Source: Arenibacter echinorum (GTDB taxonomy: Bacteria; Bacteroidota; Bacteroidia; Flavobacteriales; Flavobacteriaceae). From it: 64,000 bases of DNA. The stretch lies in assembly GCF_003259375.1 (NCBI RefSeq), contig NZ_QLLN01000001.1, positions 597,360-661,359 on the forward strand, given 5' to 3'. The position numbers were made by a program, and so were the translations under genes. The notes under the pieces are model-generated. The model was not told the DNA's origin. It was given only the letters and a program-made list of their open reading frames with translations, and did not search any database. Shown piece by piece: positions 43,984-54,639 of this stretch. Position 1 is the first letter of the stretch, and each line of letters begins with the position of its first letter.

Positions 43984-46338
43984 TTAAAATGGGTATCCGA
44001 TGGCAAAATTGAAGATGAGATTATTACTGCCCCCATCAAAGAAGGGAATTCTGATGCGTTCTCCTTCGGGCAGGTAGGGAACCTGTAATGGAGAAGAAAA
44101 ATCGAAACGCAATACAAAACTTTGAATATCAACTCTAAGGCCCACGCCAAGGCCAATACCCAATTCCTTGGCCCAATTGGAGCTAAATTTTCCTTTGGCA
44201 AGTAATTCTTCATTGAACTCGATACTCTCTGCCGATGCATCTTCTGAAATCTCTGTTTCATTGGTCAACCAGACGTTGCCGGCATCTGCAAAAATGGCTC
44301 CCTTAAAATAGGACCATATTGGAAATCTGTATTCCAGATTAGCTTCCAATTTTAGATTCCCAGACTGGTCGAAAAACGAAGAGGTGCCATCTTCCACAGA
44401 ATTGAAGGTGCCAGGTCCTAGCGATCTAATATTAAATGCCCTTACACTGTAGGGGCCGCCAGAGAAAAATTGCTTTACAAAGGGAAGCGTGGAGGAGTTT
44501 CCATAAGGTATTCCCCATCCACCATAAAGTCTTGCCACTAGAGCCTGTTCTTTGGCCCATTTAATGTAATACCGAAAATCAATATCGGCCTTGGCATATT
44601 GGGCATATTCAAGTCCAAAAATAGTTGTCTTTGAACCACTTAGGAGATTTAAGGTATTTCCGGCGATATCCAAACTGGTAGAGACGAAAAATGGCCTTGA
44701 TTTATTGGGGTCCACCAATTCGTTATAGGTGAAAGTATAATTGAGGCCAGCAATAAACTGCTGTTCAAAACTTTGACTTAGAAACGGATTATTATCCAAA
44801 ATGGCCAAAAATTCTTCCGTGGTATTGGAAAGATTTACATAATTTACATTAATTGGATTGAGTTCGTGATAAACAAATTTATTGGCATTCCACGTATACC
44901 CAAAGGATGTGTTGAACGAGCTTAGGGTATATAATTTGCTTCTTTTCAGAAAATCGGTTCCCAAACTTATTTTGGTTTTGGGTACGGCATATTTAAAACT
45001 TCTTGGCGAAAACGGAAGGAGGGAGGGAATTATAAGATCAGCTTTTAAGCCGCCTGCAATACTGCTGAGGCCAGTATTATTTCCTCCTGAAAGCTGGGTC
45101 TCATAGGCGAAGTTTCCGGTTATGCCAAAGGTCTCGCCCCCTCTGAATAGATTTCGGTTATTGTAGGTGACGGCTACTCCGGGACCGGCAAAACCATTCG
45201 ATTTGGTTACGGCCTGGAATTCTGCACGTACCGACCTTTTGGTGAGGGGAGAAAGAAATATATCGGCGGATAAGGATCCCACACTATCGGTAGCCGAAGT
45301 ATCTTTTTCATTGAACCTAATGTTCACGAATTTATAGGTGCCTAAAGAGGATAGGCGATTACTGGTAAGGCGGGCCGTATTTGAATTATACTTTTGACCT
45401 AGCCCAAATAAAATATATGGTTCCAGTTTTTTTGGTTTAAAAAATTCTTCTTTCTGAAAAAAACTCATACCGTTGATCGTTGAGGTGCTGGAGGGGGTAA
45501 GGGTATCCGTATCGATAGAAAAGTTGGGAAATACGGAAATAGAATCAATGGTATAGGGAACAAGGGACTTTTTGGGGACGTTTTTTTTAAGTCTCAAAAA
45601 AAGATCGAACTTCTTGTTGTCATAGCGATTGGTATCGACTTCAAAAATTAAAAAATCAGGATTAAAATTGTAATATCCCTTTTGCTTTAGTTCTTGGTCT
45701 ATACGTTCCCTTTCATATTTCATCAGTTCCAGGTCAAAACGTTTTCCTAGCTTTATTTCTGTTTGGGTCAGCGCCTTGGATATATCGTTATAAATTGGCA
45801 AAGAATCTTTATCCAACTTAAATTGTTCAAGGGTATAAGGCTGTTGGAGTTCCACTTGGTATCTAAGGGCCGCATGTTTCCGGGTACTGTCCAATTTGGA
45901 AGATACTTTGCTGTAAAAAAAGCCACGATTGTCCAAGCGGTTCAGCATTAATTGCTCTATACGTTGTGGATTTACATCGGATAAATATACCGGTTCTTCC
46001 CCCCATTTTTTATTGAGCCATCGGTTTAGAAAACCTGGATTTTTCTTCTGGGTTTTGTAATGGAGGTACAAGCCAGGTCTTATCCCCAGGATTTTGGAAT
46101 TTGGTTCTGGATCAAGAAGAGTATGCAGTTCTTGGGAGATTTTTTTAGTGTTCCCTATATCTTTATTGGATTCAATGTTGATCTTGGAACCCGTATACAA
46201 AGCTTCCCCATTTGGGATAAATTTACTTACACCGCAGGAGTATAGACTTGCCGTTAATAGCAGCAAGAGCGCATAGTGATATGTGAAGGATGCCTTCAAA
46301 ATTCTATTCTTTTTTTTGATCTCCGTTCTCCTTGTCAT
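43984..46338 (-). CDS. tamL: TamL, BamA/TamA-family assembly lipoprotein
   Basis: The 784-aa protein carries a lipoprotein signal (LLLTASLYSC), the Bacteroidota TamL hallmark, then GVSKFIPNGEALYTGSKINI, POTRA-like repeats (about residues 50-350) and an Omp85 beta-barrel ending in an aromatic F. It partners TamB in moving outer-membrane components. The start overlaps the tamB end by 35 nt, so either the two are coupled or the true start is a downstream alternative codon. Confidence 0.85.
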   Translation of the reverse strand: MTRRTEIKKKNRILKASFTYHYALLLLLTASLYSCGVSKFIPNGEALYTGSKINIESNKDIGNTKKISQELHTLLDPEPNSKILGIRPGLYLHYKTQKKNPGFLNRWLNKKWGEEPVYLSDVNPQRIEQLMLNRLDNRGFFYSKVSSKLDSTRKHAALRYQVELQQPYTLEQFKLDKDSLPIYNDISKALTQTEIKLGKRFDLELMKYERERIDQELKQKGYYNFNPDFLIFEVDTNRYDNKKFDLFLRLKKNVPKKSLVPYTIDSISVFPNFSIDTDTLTPSSTSTINGMSFFQKEEFFKPKKLEPYILFGLGQKYNSNTARLTSNRLSSLGTYKFVNIRFNEKDTSATDSVGSLSADIFLSPLTKRSVRAEFQAVTKSNGFAGPGVAVTYNNRNLFRGGETFGITGNFAYETQLSGGNNTGLSSIAGGLKADLIIPSLLPFSPRSFKYAVPKTKISLGTDFLKRSKLYTLSSFNTSFGYTWNANKFVYHELNPINVNYVNLSNTTEEFLAILDNNPFLSQSFEQQFIAGLNYTFTYNELVDPNKSRPFFVSTSLDIAGNTLNLLSGSKTTIFGLEYAQYAKADIDFRYYIKWAKEQALVARLYGGWGIPYGNSSTLPFVKQFFSGGPYSVRAFNIRSLGPGTFNSVEDGTSSFFDQSGNLKLEANLEYRFPIWSYFKGAIFADAGNVWLTNETEISEDASAESIEFNEELLAKGKFSSNWAKELGIGLGVGLRVDIQSFVLRFDFSSPLQVPYLPEGERIRIPFFDGGSNNLIFNFAIGYPF

Positions 46339-49300
46339 CTGATGTGCTTGTCTCCTTCAGGGGATTGAATAACTGACTAAACTTATTGAATTCCCTGTTG
46401 AAAATCAGGGCTATTCCTGTGACGATCAATTGGCCGTCTATGATGTTTTCGTACTCGTTCTTTCTGAAACCCCTTAACCTATAGCGGCCATCTTGGGTTA
46501 GCAAATACTCTAGACTTACGTTACCAATAATAGGGGTTTCATCTTGGCCGGCCTGCGCACTTCCTTCCACATCCACAGCACTTCCTGCGGTTACCACCAA
46601 CCTATCATCGAACAATTTTTTTTTGGCATTTATGTTCAATTGGGTGCGGTCCTGTGGGCTATCTCCTTGATAATCCGTAAAACTGTCCAGGTCAAAATCG
46701 ACCTCAAATCCCGATTTACCGAAAACCTTATCGGAAAAGGCGTTTATCTGTCCAGAAAGCACCTTGTTTACATTGTCCCTTGCAATGGCTGCCGTACCTC
46801 CCATACTTCCATCACTCCCGGAATCGGGGTAAAACCTATTAAGTGCCAACAAGGAAAAAACCTGTTTGTTCAGCTCGGCTTCTTGTTGGTTCAATTGTTG
46901 GACCCTACTGTAAACGGCTCCTCCCAGGGAACCTTGTTCGTCTTCGGGCATATCCAGTCTAAAGGATAGCTTTGGCTGCAACAATTCGCCGTCAACATTA
47001 AGGTATACCAAAAAGGGTAGCACTTGGCGGTATTTGTTGGTAACACTTATATCCTCACCGGAAATAACGGATGACATCAGAGGTGATGCCGAAGTTTCCA
47101 CCTCGTATACAGCGGTTACGTCCAGTTTGGCGTCCGTTGGGTCGCCCTGCCAAACAATGTTGCTTCCGGGATTAATTTCAAACCTTCGCTTTACCAGGTT
47201 GTACAGAGAAGTCTCATAATGCCCAGCATTTAGTTCGTACCGGCCTGTAAGATTTGTTGAGCCGTTGGGTTCTATATTCAGATTTAGCGTTGCATTTCCG
47301 GAAACTTTAAGGTTATCACCGGTACGTTCATCAATAATGATATTAAAATCCGAATCGTCCGCAATCTCTACAATAACTTTGACATCCATTCCTGAAAAAA
47401 AAGCGGGAGTTTGTTCTTGGTCATTTCGGGTCAGAATGGCATCGGGATTTTCACGGTTTACAAAAATAACCACCCCATCTCGCTCCTGTATATCCAACTG
47501 TGCTTTGGGGACTACATAGGTAATATCGGTTATTTTACGGACTCGGATTTTGCCTTCTATCACTGGGAGCTTTAAATAGCCTTTGATACTTAAATCCAAA
47601 TCAAAACTAGACTTGCCATAAAACAGTTCGTTGTCTTCTTTTGTTGAGTTTAGAGCTTGAAATTGTTCTGCACTTAGGCTGAGATCGAATTTTGGGTTAG
47701 TTAATTCTTCAGTGCCGATGGAACCGTTCATTTTAAAGTTGCTACCATTGGCGTCGGTGATCTGAAAATTGTCCAAATAAATCCCTTCGTTATCAATTTT
47801 AAGGGTTTCATCTGAAATTTTAAAAACAGAATTCAAAGTGGCCACATTAAAATCGACGTCGTGAAAATTAACGGAACCAGAATATATGGGGGAAGACGTT
47901 GTCCCTGAAACATCAATATTTCCGGATAGCGTTCCATGGGAATCTTTCAATCCGCCCTGGGAGAATTTCTCTATAAACTGGAGGTCTATTCTATTTAGAT
48001 CCAGATCCAAATTTAATTGGGCACCAGTTTCTGAGGCGGCGTAATCTCCGTTGAGGTCAATATCTGCGCCCCCACCTTTTAGAGCTAGATTAAAATCGTA
48101 GGTACCATTTGTTTTGGAATTGGCATTTAGACTTAGATTGCCAAGCGCATGTTCCAAAATTTCTAAATCGCTTACATTAAAATCGGCCACAATCCCAGTG
48201 GCGCCAAAAAGATTTACAATGGTAAAATTACCGTTTGTCAAACCTGATGCCAAAGGCCTATCTGGGTTTAGCATGCCTAGAAAGGTCTGCAATTTAAATT
48301 GCTCGAAGGATAGTCTGAGAGGTTTATCCTCTGTTTCGGAAGCTACACTTACAAGGCTCAATTTTTGTGCATTTCTCTCCAATGTTACATTATTGAATTC
48401 CAAAAAATTTTCTGAAAAGGATATACGATTGTCCTCTGGAATGGTCCATTCCTTCTTATTAAATATTAACCCCAAGGGATTGATATGGAGCAGGGTGGTA
48501 TCCCTAGCGAGTGTCATTTCTGATGCAAGGTGCGTTATTTTTTCATTTCCGTCATAAGAACTGAAATCCATTAATAATTGCCTATTGTCCAGCTTACCTT
48601 CCAAAGAGGTTCTTCCAAGATCTATGGGATCGGCCAGGAGCTTGGCCAGACCTGCCTTAAAATTGAGATTGCTGGCATCTCCGTTTATAGAAAAGCTTAG
48701 ACTATCCAGTGCCATGCCCTTATATCTGGCATAGGGTATTTGTAAGGCTGACTCCAAGGTTCTTTTGGCTGCATCAAAATTAGCGTGTGCACTAATGGAG
48801 TCCAACTGTTCCAGATCCTTTAAAAATACCTTAGTGATAATGGAATTCGGAATCAATTTTAAATCCATTTTTAATTTTAGGGTATCGGCGGGGGAGGAAT
48901 GTACTATTGAATCTTGAAAATAATTTTTAAAATATTGTTTTAAGGAAGTGTTTATGCCTTGGGGAGAACCGTTGGAATATAAATTCCCTGTCAGGAAATC
49001 ACTAATTATGGTGATCTCTGTATTTAGGGTATCTATTTTGGATTTAATTTCCACATCACCCATTTGGTATTGTTGCCCATCATAAACGGCTATTCCATTA
49101 TTTACCCTAGCATTCAATTTAAAGTCTTTTGGGTTGCCCGTAAAATCGGCTTCCATTTCCAGCCCGGTTTTAATATTTTCGGAGGTAACCCCAAGTCCTT
49201 GAAGGTCGGCACCAATTACATTTAGGTGTATGCCATATTTTGAATTAGTGGAATCCAGATCTACGACTGTCTGGGAAGTGAAATTTAGGTTGTTATCCTT

Positions 49301-51316
49301 AAAATTGAGGTTTATATTGCCTTTTCCGTTGCGGATTTTTCCATTGAGATCCAAATTTGAAAAATCGTAATTTTTGAAGGGAAGTTGATCAAATTTGGAA
49401 TCCATTTCAGCATTCAAGGTATTCAGGCTGCTGCCACTTCCGGATGCATTTATAGTAAATGCCATAGTGCCCAGTTGATCATTTTTTAGCAACTTGTCTA
49501 ATTGAAGGTCGTTTACTTGAAGGTTGCCGTTGAAGTTTAGGGTGTCCAAATTGGAATAGTTACCGGTTATTTGGGCACTGCCTTCGGGAATTTTCACAAG
49601 GGCCTCTCCTGAGACGTTTTTTAAACTGCCCTTTGCCCGTGCTTCGACCAAAATAGTCTGGGGCAGTGAAATGTTCAGGTCCTTTTCTGTTAAAAATAAC
49701 TGTAGATCGGTAATTGTGGAGGTAGCTTTGAAAGTCGAAATGTCGAAAGAAAGTGAATCGGGCTCTGTAACCCGTAATAGGTGGCCTTCACTGGTCAAGG
49801 CTGAGTTGTTCCAATTTAAATTTAATTTGGATAAGTTCAGATCAGCAAGTGTCCCCTGTATACTTAAGTTTCCAATAATGGGATGTTGTTGGCCAAGGGT
49901 AAAGTATTCATTTTCGGCCAGCTCAGGTTGAAAATAGAGGGCGTCCTGAAGTGCTAGTTTTATCTCGTTCAATTTCAGGTCTACCTTTGTGTTCTCCGGG
50001 AAATCTATCAGTTTTTGTATTGAAGGATAGTCCAGTTTAAATTCGCCCATTAAGGAACTTGAAGCAGTCTGCATTTTTAATCCGGAAATGGATGCCGAGG
50101 TATCATTTAAACTGGCATGCGTGGCCAATTGGTTTAGAGCAAAGCCACTTTTTTCCACGAATGAAAACCGGTCTAACTTTAGGTTGATATTTTCAGGTTG
50201 ATAATTGAGCTCTTTTGCGTTTATGGTAAGCTTGGATATGGCTATATTATTGGGGTTGAATTGCCCTGCCTCCATTGGAGCGTTGTTTAAACGGTATTGG
50301 ACCGAATTGTTTTCGAGGGAAATTTTATCTGCTGTTATTACAAAATCTGGCCATGAAAAGTCTGACTTTTTTGTAGTGGTCACTGTAGAATCTGTAACCT
50401 CCAGATCATCCTTTTGAAGTTGTAAGGAGAAGTCCGAGTTTTTTAGGGATAGTAATTTTATGTCCACCTCGTTTTTTGCCAGATCGGCTTTGGGGAGATC
50501 CAGTTTAAATTCCCCCAATCTTACCGCTGCCATTACATTATCTGGAATGGAATTGTAATCTAATTGGACATTGTTAAAACTAAGTTCGTTGATTACTAAG
50601 AAGGGAAGTGTAGTTTCCTGATCGTCCGAGGAGACAAGAGGTTTGCTTTGATTGTATTGGATTTTTGTATCCGATAGAGTTACCTCGTCCAACTCATATT
50701 GCATGGTTTCAAGCTCGGTCTTGTTGGCATCCAAATAAAGCGTGCCCAGTGTTAGCTTGGCCTCCAAGCCTGACGCACCATCGTTATAGAATATCTTAAA
50801 GTCGGAAAAATCAAGAGTACCTATTTTTAACTTTATAGGTGCTGCATCGGCCTGTTGGGGAATAGTATCGGTTGGCACCAAGGCATCTATAAGAAATTGG
50901 TAATTATATTTATCGGTATCAGAATTTCTAGTGATATGTGCGCGTACACCTTCCCACTTTATGGACTTTAAATTCAACTTATTTTGGAATAATAAGGGCC
51001 TAAGCGGAACACTTGCCTCCAGTGTTTTGGAATACAATAGGGTATCCCCTTTTTTATCCTCCAGATATAATCCCTTCAAAAAAGCGTTCCCCGAAAAGGT
51101 TATAAAAAGTTGGTCTATTTCAACTTTGGTATTGGTCTTATCGGATATGTAATTTGTTGCTTTGTTTACTATAAAATTCTGGCCCCATGGACTCCTAATA
51201 ATCAACACCAAGACAATAAAAAGCAAGGCAAGTACCAAAACAACCTTGGCGGCCCCCTTAAAAAATCGATATTTTGACTTGGTTGTTTTCATAAATCGTA
51301 GACCAAAGATCATCAT
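46304..51316 (-). CDS. tamB: TamB-type translocation/assembly protein
   Basis: The 1670-aa protein has an N-terminal TM (AAKVVLVLALLFIVLVLIIRS) and a long series of hydrophobic beta repeats rich in L/D/N (a taco-shaped groove). A C-terminal DUF490 domain follows (FRLDMPEDEQGSLGGAVYSR, LNINAKKKLFDDRLVVTAGS). It bridges inner and outer membranes, probably with TamL, to supply lipids or assemble proteins. An ATG at 51292 is an alternative start. The 300 bp upstream hold no other gene. Confidence 0.9.
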   Translation of the reverse strand: MMIFGLRFMKTTKSKYRFFKGAAKVVLVLALLFIVLVLIIRSPWGQNFIVNKATNYISDKTNTKVEIDQLFITFSGNAFLKGLYLEDKKGDTLLYSKTLEASVPLRPLLFQNKLNLKSIKWEGVRAHITRNSDTDKYNYQFLIDALVPTDTIPQQADAAPIKLKIGTLDFSDFKIFYNDGASGLEAKLTLGTLYLDANKTELETMQYELDEVTLSDTKIQYNQSKPLVSSDDQETTLPFLVINELSFNNVQLDYNSIPDNVMAAVRLGEFKLDLPKADLAKNEVDIKLLSLKNSDFSLQLQKDDLEVTDSTVTTTKKSDFSWPDFVITADKISLENNSVQYRLNNAPMEAGQFNPNNIAISKLTINAKELNYQPENINLKLDRFSFVEKSGFALNQLATHASLNDTSASISGLKMQTASSSLMGEFKLDYPSIQKLIDFPENTKVDLKLNEIKLALQDALYFQPELAENEYFTLGQQHPIIGNLSIQGTLADLNLSKLNLNWNNSALTSEGHLLRVTEPDSLSFDISTFKATSTITDLQLFLTEKDLNISLPQTILVEARAKGSLKNVSGEALVKIPEGSAQITGNYSNLDTLNFNGNLQVNDLQLDKLLKNDQLGTMAFTINASGSGSSLNTLNAEMDSKFDQLPFKNYDFSNLDLNGKIRNGKGNINLNFKDNNLNFTSQTVVDLDSTNSKYGIHLNVIGADLQGLGVTSENIKTGLEMEADFTGNPKDFKLNARVNNGIAVYDGQQYQMGDVEIKSKIDTLNTEITIISDFLTGNLYSNGSPQGINTSLKQYFKNYFQDSIVHSSPADTLKLKMDLKLIPNSIITKVFLKDLEQLDSISAHANFDAAKRTLESALQIPYARYKGMALDSLSFSINGDASNLNFKAGLAKLLADPIDLGRTSLEGKLDNRQLLMDFSSYDGNEKITHLASEMTLARDTTLLHINPLGLIFNKKEWTIPEDNRISFSENFLEFNNVTLERNAQKLSLVSVASETEDKPLRLSFEQFKLQTFLGMLNPDRPLASGLTNGNFTIVNLFGATGIVADFNVSDLEILEHALGNLSLNANSKTNGTYDFNLALKGGGADIDLNGDYAASETGAQLNLDLDLNRIDLQFIEKFSQGGLKDSHGTLSGNIDVSGTTSSPIYSGSVNFHDVDFNVATLNSVFKISDETLKIDNEGIYLDNFQITDANGSNFKMNGSIGTEELTNPKFDLSLSAEQFQALNSTKEDNELFYGKSSFDLDLSIKGYLKLPVIEGKIRVRKITDITYVVPKAQLDIQERDGVVIFVNRENPDAILTRNDQEQTPAFFSGMDVKVIVEIADDSDFNIIIDERTGDNLKVSGNATLNLNIEPNGSTNLTGRYELNAGHYETSLYNLVKRRFEINPGSNIVWQGDPTDAKLDVTAVYEVETSASPLMSSVISGEDISVTNKYRQVLPFLVYLNVDGELLQPKLSFRLDMPEDEQGSLGGAVYSRVQQLNQQEAELNKQVFSLLALNRFYPDSGSDGSMGGTAAIARDNVNKVLSGQINAFSDKVFGKSGFEVDFDLDSFTDYQGDSPQDRTQLNINAKKKLFDDRLVVTAGSAVDVEGSAQAGQDETPIIGNVSLEYLLTQDGRYRLRGFRKNEYENIIDGQLIVTGIALIFNREFNKFSQLFNPLKETSTSDDKENGDQKKE

Positions 51317-51615
51317 TAACGGAATAGAAAATGCGCTTTTACGATACTTATACTAACTTATTAAATAAAATATACGGGCAAAAGGTATTTGTAAAAATAT
51401 ATTGGCTAAAAATTGGCAGGTTTGCTAAGTGTGGTAAAGGGTATTGGGGCAAGAATGTAATTTTTAGAGCTTATGTTTTTTAGTAAAAGGATCTATTCTT
51501 CTAATTAAAATGTATCTATAGGAATTATAAAATATATTTGCTGGCACGAAGTGGTAGCGATGGGAGCCAAAAATAATAGAAGAAAGAACAATATAAATAA
51601 AGGAAGTGTAATTAT

Positions 51616-52497
51616 ATGGCATCAGGATTTTTTGCTTTACTGGACGATATTGCCAGTTTAATGGATGACGTAGGGGCTATGAGTAAAATAGCCGGGAAGA
51701 AAACGGCTGGTATTTTGGGGGATGACTTGGCCGTAAACGCCGAAAAGGCTTCAGGTTTTGTTTCTTCCAGGGAAATCCCTGTTTTATGGGCCATTACAAA
51801 GGGATCATTGCTGAACAAATTGATTATTCTTCCCATCGCTTTTCTGCTTAGTGCTTTTTTTCCATTGGCAGTCACTGTGATTTTGGTATTGGGCGGACTT
51901 TATCTGGCGTATGAAGGGGCAGAGAAGATTTATGAATTTTTTGTACCTCACGAACATCCAAAAGAAGAGAAAGTAAAAACCTATTTAACCAAAAAAGAAA
52001 TCCTGCTTTTGGAAAAGGAAAAAATTAAGTCGGCCATTATAACCGATTTTATTCTCTCCGTAGAAATAGTAATCATAGCCTTAGGAACGGTAGTTCAGGA
52101 GCCTATTTGGACCCAGGTAATGGTAGTTTCCATTATAGCCCTGGTGGCAACGGCCGGTGTTTACGGTATAGTGGCGCTTATCGTTAGGATGGACGACTTT
52201 GGATTAAAGCTTATTGAGCTTAATGGCAAGAAGAACAGTATATCCGATTCTATTGGCAGGTTTTTAGTAGGAGCACTGCCTGTAGTTATAAAAAGTTTAT
52301 CGGTAATAGGAACCATCGCCTTGGTTCTGGTGGCCGGAGGGATTTTTGTGCACAATCTAGAATTTCTTCATCATTGGCTAGAGGCATTGCCGGCAATAGT
52401 GGGGGAATTTTTAGCCGGACTTGTTATCGGTTTCCTTTGTTTATTGGTGGTAATGGTATTTAAGAAGGTTTTAACCGTGTTACGGCCAAACCGCTAA
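51616..52497 (+). CDS. DUF808 family inner-membrane protein
   Basis: The 293-aa protein begins MASGFFALLDDIASLMDDVG, AMSKIAGKKTAGILGDDLAV, the signature start of the DUF808 (YedI) family. It has six or so transmembrane helices after a soluble loop with EHPKEEKVKTYLTKKE. The function is unknown. It is divergent from tamB. Confidence 0.88.
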   Translation: MASGFFALLDDIASLMDDVGAMSKIAGKKTAGILGDDLAVNAEKASGFVSSREIPVLWAITKGSLLNKLIILPIAFLLSAFFPLAVTVILVLGGLYLAYEGAEKIYEFFVPHEHPKEEKVKTYLTKKEILLLEKEKIKSAIITDFILSVEIVIIALGTVVQEPIWTQVMVVSIIALVATAGVYGIVALIVRMDDFGLKLIELNGKKNSISDSIGRFLVGALPVVIKSLSVIGTIALVLVAGGIFVHNLEFLHHWLEALPAIVGEFLAGLVIGFLCLLVVMVFKKVLTVLRPNR

Positions 52498-52569
52498 ACC
52501 AACCACAAATGAATACTTGTTCGTACACGTTTTAGAACTAGGAAGAAGCCTTTTGCCAATTACTAATAT

Positions 52570-52785
52570 TTAATCCAAATTGGATTGCAGCGCTAAATTA
52601 TTTCTTAGCTCCATGTCCGATACCCATTGGAAATTTATCGGATACCATTGGTCTTTGAGGGTTTTTCCATTTGAGGATTCGATCATATTTCTTTTTAGGA
52701 AAACTTGATTGTCCTCTGAAAATACATGTTGGGTCTCAATAACATCATGGCAGATGCAGCAAATGCTTTTAGTTGTATTTTTCAT
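52570..52785 (-). CDS. small CxxC protein, operon 3' end
   Basis: The 71-aa protein (MKNTTKSICCICHDVIETQH then VFSEDNQVFLKRNMIESSNG) has a CCICH cluster that could bind metal. It starts 2 nt after the stop of the outer-membrane protein gene upstream, suggesting operon membership. The family is not recognised; a chance frame remains possible. Confidence 0.5.
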   Translation of the reverse strand: MKNTTKSICCICHDVIETQHVFSEDNQVFLKRNMIESSNGKTLKDQWYPINFQWVSDMELRNNLALQSNLD

Positions 52786-52786
52786 A

Positions 52787-53455
52787 TTATATATTCTTTT
52801 TATACCTATTCCTTCCCATATTAAAAATGCCCACTTTGACTCCTATTCCCGCAGAAAAGCCGTTTATGTCTTTAATCGGGGCAAAGCTCTTGGCATCGTT
52901 GAATTTACTTGAAAATCGATACTTTACTCCAGCTTCCAGCTGTAAATACCTGGAAATATTGAACAATGCGTTGATCCCCGGTTCAACTATAAAAAAGGCC
53001 TGGGCATTATCTTCAAATTCGTCCTCGTCAAAATCATGGTCGCTATAATTGTCATCTATGTAACCCATGCCGCCAGCTCCTATCAACACCGGAAAAGAGA
53101 GGTTTACTCGGTGTTTACTAAATAAAATAGGTTCTAAATGCAGCCCTCCATAAGCGCCAATAAGATCTTCATCGTACATGGACAGACCCCTATAAATATT
53201 TTGGTCCGAATAGAAGAAGGTACCCACAAAACCTATTTCAAATTGTTGGTTGGCTACATAGGCCACTTTCAAACCTGTAAAGAAGGTGTCCTTGTCCTCA
53301 ATTTCTCCATAGTGTGTAGTAAGACCTAAGTAGACCCCATGTACTACATTCTTTCGATCGTTAAACTCTACATAATCGCCAGAAGTGTCCTGGGCAAAAG
53401 TTGTAATAGTGAATCCCATTAACAGGGGAAGTAAAATTGCTGTGTTTAATTTCAT
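52787..53455 (-). CDS. outer-membrane beta-barrel-like protein
   Basis: The 222-aa protein has a signal peptide (MKLNTAILLPLLMGFTITTF) and a pattern of alternating beta strands (VHGVYLGLTTHYGEIEDKD, FEIGFVGTFFYSDQNIYRG, LQLEAGVKYRFSSKFNDAKS). It ends in a basic tail, as in small porin-like proteins. The start at 53455 places the signal peptide first; the frame is also open from 53515. It is the fourth gene in a leftward sigma operon. Confidence 0.75.
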   Translation of the reverse strand: MKLNTAILLPLLMGFTITTFAQDTSGDYVEFNDRKNVVHGVYLGLTTHYGEIEDKDTFFTGLKVAYVANQQFEIGFVGTFFYSDQNIYRGLSMYDEDLIGAYGGLHLEPILFSKHRVNLSFPVLIGAGGMGYIDDNYSDHDFDEDEFEDNAQAFFIVEPGINALFNISRYLQLEAGVKYRFSSKFNDAKSFAPIKDINGFSAGIGVKVGIFNMGRNRYKKNI

Positions 53456-53541
53456 GCTCTTCGATTTTTGATTGATGATGTTATAGTAGACAACAAACTC
53501 TGTAAAATGTTGCATTTTTTTTATACTTTTTTTTAAGTTTA

Positions 53542-54639
53542 TTAAAGATCCTTTAAAAGAATGACCCCTTTTTCACCCGTAATGGAAATGGAGCCCTGTT
53601 TGGAATTGCCGTAGGTAGCCTTTATATCACGTATTCTTTTTCCTTTATCGATCATTTGCGTTTCCACATTTTCGAAGGTTTTAGGAAGGCGCAATAATCC
53701 TTCCTCCAAGGTTGCATTAAACCTAAAGGAGAAGTCCTGAACATTGAGGACAATTTCCGAGGATTGTTGATGAATATTAATTTTGGCATCGGTACTATGA
53801 ATGGTCAATACTTTAAATTCTGCAATTTTCATTACCAGATTAATTTCATCGTCCACATTCGCCAATGTTACATTGGAGAATTCCAATTCCCCATGTACGG
53901 ATTCAACTTCATCTATAGTAATTTCATCTTTACTGGAATATATTTCCAAGGAGGATATTTCTTCCAAATCTATTGTAGAACCACTGCTGGTCAATCTTAA
54001 GTCCTTGGATTTACCAAGGGATAAACTGCCATTTTTTAAATTTATACTGCCAAAGTTTATGTTTTTGGCCTTTAACTTGCCGTATTTTAAAGCGATGTCG
54101 GCGTTTTTAAGGTTTTTGTTGATCCAAATATCGCCATGCTGGACGTCCATTTTTAATTTACCGGTCCAATCCTCTAGAATGACGTCGCCAAACTTATTAG
54201 TGATATCCACAACCGCATTGGCTGGCAAATAAATGGAATAGTTGATCTGTACATTGCTTCGGTCGAAGTCGAACGGATTTGCCTTGTTGAAATACTCCGC
54301 TAAAAAGCCTTTGTTCTTTTCCGAAATTTCCGAAGTAATAGCTACAAAATCGGACATTGTCTTAATTCTGGGCTCTATGCGATCCAATAGATTTTGTGCA
54401 TTTTCCCTTTTTTTATGGGAGGTAACGATATCTACAGTAATCGCAATATTGTTCTTGGACCACCCGTGGATAGCTATGTTGCCATATTTGTTGTCCACTT
54501 GGAGTTCTCCCGCATTGGTCATTTCAAAAGTCTCCGATATAGTCTTCGATACTTTTTCCTGGCCCATCATTAAATTGGCCATAAGAACCAAGGCTATACA
54601 TAATAGCGAGTTTTTACAAGGTGTATCCATAATCGTCAT
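53542..54639 (-). CDS. DUF4097-like secreted protein
   Basis: The 365-aa exported protein has a beta-helical repeat pattern resembling DUF4097: LQVDNKYGNIAIHGWSKNNI, VDITNKFGDVILEDWTGKLK, MDVQHGDIWINKNLKNADIA, LKYGKLKAKNINFGSINLKN. An alternative start is the Met four residues in. It overlaps the upstream anti-sigma-like gene by 26 nt. DUF4097 proteins often sit in ECF-sigma operons; the function is unknown. Confidence 0.8.
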   Translation of the reverse strand: MTIMDTPCKNSLLCIALVLMANLMMGQEKVSKTISETFEMTNAGELQVDNKYGNIAIHGWSKNNIAITVDIVTSHKKRENAQNLLDRIEPRIKTMSDFVAITSEISEKNKGFLAEYFNKANPFDFDRSNVQINYSIYLPANAVVDITNKFGDVILEDWTGKLKMDVQHGDIWINKNLKNADIALKYGKLKAKNINFGSINLKNGSLSLGKSKDLRLTSSGSTIDLEEISSLEIYSSKDEITIDEVESVHGELEFSNVTLANVDDEINLVMKIAEFKVLTIHSTDAKINIHQQSSEIVLNVQDFSFRFNATLEEGLLRLPKTFENVETQMIDKGKRIRDIKATYGNSKQGSISITGEKGVILLKDL